DNA of 64,000 nucleotides from NCBI GenBank assembly GCA_964602985.1, contig CAZRTJ010000003.1:1-64000 (forward strand), given 5' to 3'. Numbering within the stretch: the first letter of the stretch is position 1; the number at the start of each line of letters is the position of its first letter. The translations under genes and the position numbers were made by a program. Below the pieces are notes generated by a model, which made no database searches, was not told the DNA's origin, and saw nothing but the letters and a program-made list of their open reading frames with translations. Below, piece by piece: positions 18,352 to 25,372 of this stretch. Source of the DNA: CAYZJB01 sp964602985. GTDB taxonomy: Bacteria; CLD3; SB21.

Positions 18352-21300
18352 CTACAACCGCATCCTTTTTAAGTGCGGTGATTCGACGGGCAGTTGAAGG
18401 ACGAATTTGGTTCCGCGACCCGGCGTGCTCTGGCAATCGATCTGGCCGTAGTGTTTTTCCACAATGCCATACACGATGGTGAGTCCCAGTCCGGTACCGT
18501 GTCCGACTTCCTTGGTCGTAAAGAATGGATCGTAAATCTTACTCAGATGTTCCGCCTCAATGCCGACTCCGGTATCCTCGAATGCGATTTCCACCCACGG
18601 TTGCTGATCCCGCATGATCCGTCGGGTCCGTATCGTCACCGTTCCTTTGTTGGGGATGGCGTCGATCGCATTGAGCATCAAGTTGACGAACACCTGATTC
18701 AGAGAGCCCGGGTAGCAGAGGATCTGCGGCAGATCGCCAAATTCCTGAATCACCTCGATGCGATCGTTGTATTGGCTGGCCAGCAGGGACAACGTGGTTT
18801 GGATTCCCTCATGGACGTCCGCAAACCGAAGCTCCGTATCATCCAGATTGGCAAAATTTCTCAATTCCTGAATGATCTTCTTGATGCGTTCCGTCCCCTT
18901 TTTGCAGGAAGTCAGAATCTTCGTCACGTCTTCACGGACGTAATGGTAATCATGCACTTGACGCAGGTTGACCAGTTGCTCGATCTTCGCCTTCCAGTCG
19001 TCGTTGGGTTGCAGGATCACTTTTTCGGAACGCTCGATCATCTCCATCAGTCCGCGGAGATAGTCCTCGAAGTAATTCAGGTTGCCGTCGATGAAGGACA
19101 GCGGATTGTTGATTTCGTGAGCGATCCCGGCGGTGAGCTGTCCCAGCGAGGCCATTTTTTCCGTCTGAATGAGGTGAGCCTGCGTTTCGCGGAGATAGGC
19201 GAGCGCTTTTTCCAATTGATCCTTCTGATCCCGCAATTCCCGCGTGCGCGCGGCAATTTCTCTTTCCAGCATCGTTCGATGCGCTTCCACGCTCTTGAGT
19301 CGTCTTCGGAAAAAGGCGTACACCAACCCAACGACCAGCACGAATGCGCCAATCCGGAACCACCACGTTGCCCAAAACGGCGGCGAAATGTGCACGCGGA
19401 TCGTCAATCCCTGGTCGTTCCAGATCCGATCGTTGTTGGAACCGCGCACGCGAAAGACGTAGTCGCCCCCGTCCAGATTCGTATAGCTGGCAAATCTCCG
19501 CGTTCCGCATTCGATCCAGTTGTCGTCAAAGCCCTCCAACTTGTACGCGTACTGATTCTTTGCCGAGGTAACGTAGTCCAGCGCGGCAAATTCAAATCCA
19601 AAGAAATTGTCCCGATACGACAGATTGACATTTTCAATTTCCGTGAGCGCACGATCAAACCTCACCGCGCGATCAAAGAGGCGAAACGAAGTGAGCACAA
19701 TCGGCGGAACGTGGTGATTGGGACGAATGTCCGAGGGACGAAATAGATTCAACCCGTTAATGCCGGCAAAATACAGCGAGCCGTCCGGGCCTTTCAGAAA
19801 TGCATTCGGCAAATACACGTTGCCCTGGAAGCCGTCGCTCTCGTAATAATTAATAAACGTTCGTGAAACGGGATTGAGCCGGGAGAGGCCGTTATTGGTA
19901 CTCATCCAGAGATGCCCGTTTTCGTCCGGCAGAATGCCGTACACCACGTTGTGGCTCAGACCGTCTGTCTCGGTGTACCGGCTGAACGCTTCCGTCGTAC
20001 GATCCAGGATCAGCACGCCTCCCCCTTCGGAGGCGATCCACAGCGTGCCTGCCGGATCTTCATACAGATGACGAATGCGAACGTAGCCGATGCTCGACGG
20101 ATTGCGCGGATCCGGCTGATAGTGTTTCCAAATGTTCTTCTGTGGATCGTGGTAATACAAACCCGAATTGGCCGATCCAATCCAGATGCCGCCGGCGCGG
20201 TCTTCAAAGATGCAAAAAATTTCATTGTCCATCTGGATATCCGTCCCCTCGATCCGGTCACGGAAACGAATTCTCTCTCTCTTTGCGCGATCCCACAGAA
20301 ACAGTCCGTTCCCCAGCGTGCCCACCCAGATACGGCCACGCGCATCCTCCAACGCGGCCGAAACGGGATGAAATCCGCCGACGGCTGGGCCAAAATCCTC
20401 CACATAGGTCACGGAACGCTCCGTACGCGGATCCAGGATCGTCAATCCCTGTCGGGTAGAAACCAGGATCTCACCAGATTTCATGGGGGACAGACCGTAA
20501 ACATATTTGTTGCAGACATTCGGGTAATGTCGAATCTTCTGCGTGCGCGGATCCCACATATCGATCGCCGCTCCATCCGTACCGATCCACAATCGACCGG
20601 CGCGATCCAGAAGCAAGGCGCGGATGTTGTTGGTGCTGAGTGAATTGGGGTTCTGATGATCCCAGAAGAAATGGGTGATCTTCTCGGTATTGCGGTTCAG
20701 TTTGCTGATGCCACCGCCACGGGTCGCGATCCAAAGCGTTCCGGCCTGATCCTCATAGATGTCACGGATATCGTCAAAACCCAGCGTGGACGGGTTGTTC
20801 GGATCCTGGACAAAATGCTTGGCCGTGCGCGTATGTGGATTGTACTCGTACAATCCGAATCCATTGGTGCCGATCCAGATGCCTCCGAACTCGTCTTCGT
20901 AGAAGCAATTCGTGATCGTCTTGTCCATGCCCCGGACGGTGAGAAATTCCACGCGCTGAGTCGTGCGATCAAACACTCCGGGACCCTGCTGACCTCCCAC
21001 CCAAAACCGCCCACTGCGATCCAGGTACAGCGTTCGGATCTGAATCGGCTGTGTCGCGCCGGGCACATTCAGCGATGGGAAATTCTCGAACGTGCCCTTC
21101 ACCCGATCGAACTTACTCAGCCCCGCATTCGTGCCCAGCCACAGATGACCGTCCACTTCCTGTATGGACCACACGCGACCGTCATGTAGGGCTGTCGGGT
21201 TTGCCGGATCCGGGAGATAGCGCACAAACGTCTTCGTGGCACGGTCAAAACGGTTCAGACCTCCGTAGCCGGTGCCGATCCACATAACATTGTCTTTGTC

Positions 21301-21717
21301 TTCGAAGATCGACTGAATGAAATCGTCACCGATGGTGCCCGAACGATTCGGGTCGTGAACAAATCGCTGGAAGGTCTCCGTCACCGGATCAAATAAGTTC
21401 AGCCCGCCGCCCCACGTCGCCAGCCAGAACTTGCCTTCGTGATCTTCATAGACCAGACTGACGTCGTCTTCGGAAACCGTCGTGGAATCCAGCGGATCAT
21501 TTTCAAAGACATCAAAGCTATAACCGTTGTACCGATTGAGGCCCTTCTGCGTGCCAAACCATAGGAATCCCTTCTTGTCTTGCGCAATCGAGTACACAAT
21601 ACTGTGACTCAGCCCGCTTTCGACCGAGATCCGTTCGAACTTGTACTTGTTGACTTGCGCGACCGATAGGAATGGGTACGCCAGCCACAATGCACTGACG
21701 AAGATGACGCGAATCAT
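18352..21717 (-). CDS. Propeller sensor kinase E (NtrB-like transmitter)
   Basis: About 1121 residues, the first gene of the array. ATG 21715-21717 gives a signal peptide (MIRVIFVSALWLAYPFLSVAQ); the open frame continues upstream to 21906 but lacks signal-peptide character there. Propeller blades, Y_Y_Y domain (LEGFDDNWIECG) and one TM resemble kinase D. The transmitter differs: a long coiled coil (LEREIAARTRELRDQKDQLEKAL), HisKA with His in GIAHEINNPLSF, an inserted helical stretch, N box NLMLNAIDAIP, G1 DTGVGI and the F box YDPFFTTK, typical of NtrB/ZraS-like (HPK4) kinases. Such kinases usually pair with sigma-54 activators, and none is present in the window. Confidence 0.9.
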   Translation of the reverse strand: MIRVIFVSALWLAYPFLSVAQVNKYKFERISVESGLSHSIVYSIAQDKKGFLWFGTQKGLNRYNGYSFDVFENDPLDSTTVSEDDVSLVYEDHEGKFWLATWGGGLNLFDPVTETFQRFVHDPNRSGTIGDDFIQSIFEDKDNVMWIGTGYGGLNRFDRATKTFVRYLPDPANPTALHDGRVWSIQEVDGHLWLGTNAGLSKFDRVKGTFENFPSLNVPGATQPIQIRTLYLDRSGRFWVGGQQGPGVFDRTTQRVEFLTVRGMDKTITNCFYEDEFGGIWIGTNGFGLYEYNPHTRTAKHFVQDPNNPSTLGFDDIRDIYEDQAGTLWIATRGGGISKLNRNTEKITHFFWDHQNPNSLSTNNIRALLLDRAGRLWIGTDGAAIDMWDPRTQKIRHYPNVCNKYVYGLSPMKSGEILVSTRQGLTILDPRTERSVTYVEDFGPAVGGFHPVSAALEDARGRIWVGTLGNGLFLWDRAKRERIRFRDRIEGTDIQMDNEIFCIFEDRAGGIWIGSANSGLYYHDPQKNIWKHYQPDPRNPSSIGYVRIRHLYEDPAGTLWIASEGGGVLILDRTTEAFSRYTETDGLSHNVVYGILPDENGHLWMSTNNGLSRLNPVSRTFINYYESDGFQGNVYLPNAFLKGPDGSLYFAGINGLNLFRPSDIRPNHHVPPIVLTSFRLFDRAVRFDRALTEIENVNLSYRDNFFGFEFAALDYVTSAKNQYAYKLEGFDDNWIECGTRRFASYTNLDGGDYVFRVRGSNNDRIWNDQGLTIRVHISPPFWATWWFRIGAFVLVVGLVYAFFRRRLKSVEAHRTMLEREIAARTRELRDQKDQLEKALAYLRETQAHLIQTEKMASLGQLTAGIAHEINNPLSFIDGNLNYFEDYLRGLMEMIERSEKVILQPNDDWKAKIEQLVNLRQVHDYHYVREDVTKILTSCKKGTERIKKIIQELRNFANLDDTELRFADVHEGIQTTLSLLASQYNDRIEVIQEFGDLPQILCYPGSLNQVFVNLMLNAIDAIPNKGTVTIRTRRIMRDQQPWVEIAFEDTGVGIEAEHLSKIYDPFFTTKEVGHGTGLGLTIVYGIVEKHYGQIDCQSTPGRGTKFVLQLPVESPHLKRMRL

Positions 21718-21773
21718 GAAAACCAATATCCGTGAGGTTCTGTCTTGGCTCAAAGGTAACCCAAAATGCGCCG

Positions 21774-21795
21774 CAAGATCAATACACAAGATCAA
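21774..21795. repeat. Direct repeat upstream of the kinase array
   Basis: CAAGATCAA occurs at 21774-21782 and again at 21787-21795, a start-to-start spacing of 13 bp, about 57 bp upstream of the first kinase gene. The arrangement resembles a tandem binding site for a dimeric regulator, possibly the array's own NarL-type protein, but no protein can be assigned from sequence. Confidence 0.35.
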
Positions 21796-21960
21796 ACAAA
21801 AATCGATGCGCTCCTGCATGGTTTTCGTGAGCCAGACCCGAATGGTTGCGTCGCGGTCCAGGATCTGACTCCTGGCAGCGCATGGATAGGTGCGCACGTA
21901 CCTCACGCCATGTTGATTCCGGGCTATGGACTTGCAACATTCTTATGAACAGTAGAATCG

Positions 21961-23418
21961 TTAGATGAGGGAGCGAAGGTGGGACTCCAAATCGACGATT
22001 TCTTTCATTTGATTGAGGAACCACGGATCAATCCCGGTCACCCGATAAATTTCCTCGACAGAAAACTCCGCCTGCAAGGCATCCCGAACCGCGAAAATCC
22101 GTTGTGCGTGTGGTTTGCGGAGGCGAGCCAGGATGTGTTGTCGCCACTCGTCGCGGTCGGATGCCTCCTGCACCGAATCTTTGCCGTCCGCCCCAAATCC
22201 AAATCGACCGTTTTCCAGAGAGCGGAGCGCCTTCTGAAACGATTCTTTGAAATTCCGCCCGATCGCCATGGCCTCGCCAACGGATTTCATCTGCACCCCC
22301 AACGTAGGATCCGCGCCGGGGAATTTCTCAAAATCCCATCGCGGGATCTTCGTGACGACATAATCAATGGTCGGTTCAAAGGACGCCGGCGTTTTCTTCG
22401 TAATATCGTTCGGAATTTCATCCAGCGAATAACCGACGGCCAACTTGGCCGCAATTTTGGCAATCGGGAATCCTGTCGCCTTCGACGCGAGAGCGGAACT
22501 GCGCGAAACGCGGGGGTTCATCTCGATGACGTGCATCTTGCCGTTTTTCGGATTGACCGAAAATTGGATATTGGATCCTCCCGTTTCGACTCCGATGGTG
22601 CGGATGATTTTCAGCGCGGCGTCGCGCATGCGCTGGTACTCTTTGTCCGTCAGCGTCTGGGCCGGCGCCACCGTGATGGAGTCCCCTGTGTGAATTCCCA
22701 TCGGATCCACATTCTCGATGGAACACACGATTACCACGTTGTCTTTGACGTCGCGCATCACTTCGAGTTCGTATTCCTTCCACCCGATCACCGATTCCTC
22801 CACGAGCACTTCATTGATCGGACTGGCGAGCAGGGCTTTCTGGACAAGATCCGTGTATTCATCCACGTTGTAGGCGATGGCCCCGCCCGTTCCCCCCAGA
22901 GTAAACGACGGTCGCAGGATGATTGGATACTCGAGTTGCGGTTCCGCGTCCATCGCCTCCATCATATCCTTGACAAACATCCCTTTCGGAACGGTCAGTC
23001 CGATGTTTTCCATCGCGGCTTTGAACAACTCGCGGTCCTCTGCGGTCTGGATGGATTCAAACTTGGCGCCGATCATCTCCACGCCGAACCGATCCAGCGT
23101 ACCCATCTTGACCAGCTCGACCGCCGTATTGAGAGCCGTCTGTCCGCCCATGGTGGGCAGGAGCGCATCGGGCCGTTCTCGCTCGATGATCTTTTCCACT
23201 GTGGCGGGCGTGATGGGCTCGATGTATACCCGATCGGCGGTTTCCGGATCGGTCATGATCGTTGCCGGGTTGCTATTGATCAGAATCACGCGATATCCCT
23301 CTTCGCGTAGCGCGCGGCACGCCTGCGTCCCGGAATAATCGAACTCGCAAGATTGTCCGATGACGATCGGTCCACTGCCGATCAGGAGAATGGAGGAGAT
23401 GTCCGTGCGTTTTGGCAT
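21961..23418 (-). CDS. carB: Carbamoyl-phosphate synthase large subunit, N-terminal half only
   Basis: A 485-residue protein matching the first ATP-grasp (carboxyphosphate) half of CarB. It contains the pre-ATP-grasp start (ILLIGSGPIVIGQSCEFDYSG), the TMGGQTALN motif, the glycine loop (LGGTGGAIAYN), metal ligands in IEMNPRVSRSSAL, and the beginning of the oligomerisation domain (GIDPWFLNQMKEIV). A normal bacterial CarB is about 1070 residues with a second ATP-grasp half and an allosteric domain. Here translation ends with TAA inside the oligomerisation domain, and no frame of the following 240 bp continues it. Some archaea and Aquifex have a naturally split carB, and the break falls close to the one in methanogens. 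No carA or second half is in the window. Confidence 0.88.
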   Translation of the reverse strand: MPKRTDISSILLIGSGPIVIGQSCEFDYSGTQACRALREEGYRVILINSNPATIMTDPETADRVYIEPITPATVEKIIERERPDALLPTMGGQTALNTAVELVKMGTLDRFGVEMIGAKFESIQTAEDRELFKAAMENIGLTVPKGMFVKDMMEAMDAEPQLEYPIILRPSFTLGGTGGAIAYNVDEYTDLVQKALLASPINEVLVEESVIGWKEYELEVMRDVKDNVVIVCSIENVDPMGIHTGDSITVAPAQTLTDKEYQRMRDAALKIIRTIGVETGGSNIQFSVNPKNGKMHVIEMNPRVSRSSALASKATGFPIAKIAAKLAVGYSLDEIPNDITKKTPASFEPTIDYVVTKIPRWDFEKFPGADPTLGVQMKSVGEAMAIGRNFKESFQKALRSLENGRFGFGADGKDSVQEASDRDEWRQHILARLRKPHAQRIFAVRDALQAEFSVEEIYRVTGIDPWFLNQMKEIVDLESHLRSLI

Positions 23419-23608
23419 AATTTGGCGCGGCTAATTTATGAAAAATGCCTGTAAGATCAAGATTTTCGGACGACGCATTCCGTTCCTCTTGCGGTTCTCG
23501 CACGCCGCGTAGTGCTGACAACTCTCACGCCAAGATGTGCGCGGGGAGAGCGTGCACGGCCAGGCGGAGTGACCATCCCGGGCCTCCTGTGTTCTGCCCA
23601 CGGCGATG

Positions 23609-23637
23609 TTGACATCGCAGACGACGATGGCTATTTT
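23609..23637 (+). promoter_or_regulatory. Promoter of the cytochrome c gene
   Basis: TTGACA (23609-23614), a 17-bp spacer and TATTTT (23632-23637) form a near-ideal housekeeping promoter, followed by an AGGAGG-like ribosome site and the ATG at 23662. The leader would be only about 18 nt. Confidence 0.6.
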
Positions 23638-23661
23638 CGGAGACATTTTGAGGAGGATGGC

Positions 23662-24651
23662 ATGAAAATCGTCAAATGGTTGGGCATACTACTCGGCATG
23701 GTCGCACTGGTCGCCGGCGGCGGGCTGATCTACTTTGTCAACCAGTTTCCTGAAACGATCGCAGTCCCCGACATGAAGATCTCTGCCACTCAGGACCAGA
23801 TCGATCGTGGAAACTATCTGGCCAATCACGTCGCCGTCTGCACGGACTGTCACTCGATTCGTGACTGGAATTTTCACGCAGGTCCCATCCGCGAGGAGAC
23901 ACTTGGAGGCGGGGGCGAACTTTTTCCCGCAGCTATGGGCCTTCCCGGCGACTTGATTTCGCCCAATCTGACACCGTCTCCAATCGGAATCGGAAATTGG
24001 TCGGACGGCGAAGTCTTTCGCGCCATCACGTCGGGCTTGTCCAAAGACGGAAGCGTGCTCTTTCCCTTTATGCCGTATCCGAATTACGGCCGCGCCGATC
24101 GGGAAGACATACTCGCCATCATTGCCTACTTACGAACGCTGTCCCCTATCGAAAACCCCGTTCCCCGCAGTTCACTGAATTTCCCCATGAATCTGATCGT
24201 GCGATCCATCCCGTCCGCTCCGCAATTTCAAACACGTCCGGATCGGAGCGACTCGGTCGCCTACGGCGCCTATCTGGCCAATCTTGCATCCTGCAGTGAC
24301 TGCCATACGCCTGCGGAAAAAGGAAAACCATTGTCGGGAATGGATTATGCAGGCGGGTTTGCGTTTTCCATGCCGTTTGGCATCGTCCGCTCGGCGAATA
24401 TCACGCCCGATGTGGAAACGGGAATCGGTTCGTGGAGCAAGGAGCAATTCATCGGGAAATTCAAGTCGTACGAAGGCGAAGCCGCCCGGACGATTCCTTC
24501 GAAGCCTCCCTACAACGAAGCCAATATGCAAACCCTCATGCCGTGGCTGATGTATGCCGGCATGACGCGTGAGGATCTGTCCTCACTGTACGATTACCTT
24601 CGAACGCTCCCACCGGTCAAAAACAAAATTATCAAATTTTCTAACTACTGA
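23662..24651 (+). CDS. Di-haem cytochrome c, membrane-anchored
   Basis: A 329-residue protein with one N-terminal TM anchor (about 5-26) and two class-I cytochrome c domains, each with a haem-binding CXXCH motif: CTDCH at residues 60-64 and CSDCH at 211-215. Both domains share the layout NYLA/AYLA...CxDCH...NxTP...G(I/T)GxWS, like cytochrome subunits of alcohol/aldehyde or gluconate dehydrogenases and similar electron-transfer proteins. The active part faces the periplasm. The frame is open further upstream, but ATG 23662 is preceded by AGGAGGAT and yields the anchor, so it is chosen. Its electron donor is not evident; the next gene encodes an unrelated lipoprotein-like protein 7 bp downstream. 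Confidence 0.88.
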   Translation: MKIVKWLGILLGMVALVAGGGLIYFVNQFPETIAVPDMKISATQDQIDRGNYLANHVAVCTDCHSIRDWNFHAGPIREETLGGGGELFPAAMGLPGDLISPNLTPSPIGIGNWSDGEVFRAITSGLSKDGSVLFPFMPYPNYGRADREDILAIIAYLRTLSPIENPVPRSSLNFPMNLIVRSIPSAPQFQTRPDRSDSVAYGAYLANLASCSDCHTPAEKGKPLSGMDYAGGFAFSMPFGIVRSANITPDVETGIGSWSKEQFIGKFKSYEGEAARTIPSKPPYNEANMQTLMPWLMYAGMTREDLSSLYDYLRTLPPVKNKIIKFSNY

Positions 24652-24658
24652 GGTCACG

Positions 24659-25249
24659 ATGCGAATCCTGCTCTTTCTGATGGTATCGGTGTTGTGCAAT
24701 GCCTGCATGGATATTCATGCCATCATCGACCTGCGCACCGACGGTTCCGCAAGGGTCTCCTATGACATCGCCGTCGATCCTGCCCTGACTGCGATGATGA
24801 AATCCAACGAACAGGAGAATCGCTCCAATCCCATCGACGAACTCAAGAATCGCGACGAGCCGGGAATCACGCTCGTCTCCGAATCGGAATACACGGACGA
24901 GGAAGGACGCCAGCACTACAAAGCCGTGTTCGACGTGGACGATGTGCAGAAACTCGGAAGCGCGGAATCGCCTGTCCGCTTCAGCAAATCCAACGACGAG
25001 ATCTCTTTGGATATCGACTTCCCACAGAACAGCGGCGAGTCCTCCGGCGGCCAAGACAGCAAAGAAATGGAAGACATGGCGCGCGCCATGTTCGCCCGAT
25101 ACAAGTTCGTGTACGAAATTAGCATGCCCGGCGCGATCCTCTCGACGAACGCAACGTCTCACCAGGATCGCCATGCACGCTGGGATTACAAGCTGTCCGA
25201 CATTGCCGGCAAACCACTTCACATTCAAGTCCGCGCAAAGTCCAGGTAG
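24659..25249 (+). CDS. Exported lipoprotein-like protein of unknown function
   Basis: A 196-residue protein starting with a hydrophobic export signal (MRILLFLMVSVL) followed by CNAC; the Cys at 16 could be lipidated, although the lipobox is not canonical. The rest is an acidic beta/alpha domain (HAIIDLRTDGSARVSYDI..., then a Glu/Asp-rich middle and a final segment KLSDIAGKPLHIQVRAK). Its shape, a strand pattern with DGSARVSYDI, recalls LppM-like membrane-anchored domains (DxxIxxDGSxxxxxxI), but that is tentative. It follows the cytochrome gene closely and probably shares its transcript. A frame extends upstream into the cytochrome gene; ATG 24659 is chosen because the export signal starts there. 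Confidence 0.65.
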   Translation: MRILLFLMVSVLCNACMDIHAIIDLRTDGSARVSYDIAVDPALTAMMKSNEQENRSNPIDELKNRDEPGITLVSESEYTDEEGRQHYKAVFDVDDVQKLGSAESPVRFSKSNDEISLDIDFPQNSGESSGGQDSKEMEDMARAMFARYKFVYEISMPGAILSTNATSHQDRHARWDYKLSDIAGKPLHIQVRAKSR

Positions 25250-25333
25250 TTTCTAACCGTCTGTTTTTCTTGCGCCTCGCCTGCCTTTGTGAAAATGTGA
25301 TTTCTTGATTGGCGTCATTGCGTGCCGTGTGTT

Positions 25334-25366
25334 CCGTCCTCACCTTGAGAGGAGCAAAAAGGACGG
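25334..25366 (+). promoter_or_regulatory. Hairpin covering the maeB ribosome-binding site
   Basis: CCGTCCT at 25334-25340 is the reverse complement of AGGACGG at 25360-25366, and the latter includes the Shine-Dalgarno-like AAGGA just before ATG 25373. A closed stem would hide the site, so translational control is possible; a competing GAGAGGAG lies in the loop. Confidence 0.3.
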
Positions 25367-25372
25367 TGCGTC

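Noticed and set aside
14655..21717. Regularly spaced near-repeats suggesting a CRISPR array or tandem DNA repeat
   Set aside because: The periodicity comes from propeller blades (WxGTxxGGLNR) at protein level; units differ in sequence and are in frame, with no spacers.
21719..21960. Possible frameshifted continuation of carB
   Set aside because: All three minus-strand frames were read; none shows CarB second-half residues, and the region borders the next gene's leader.
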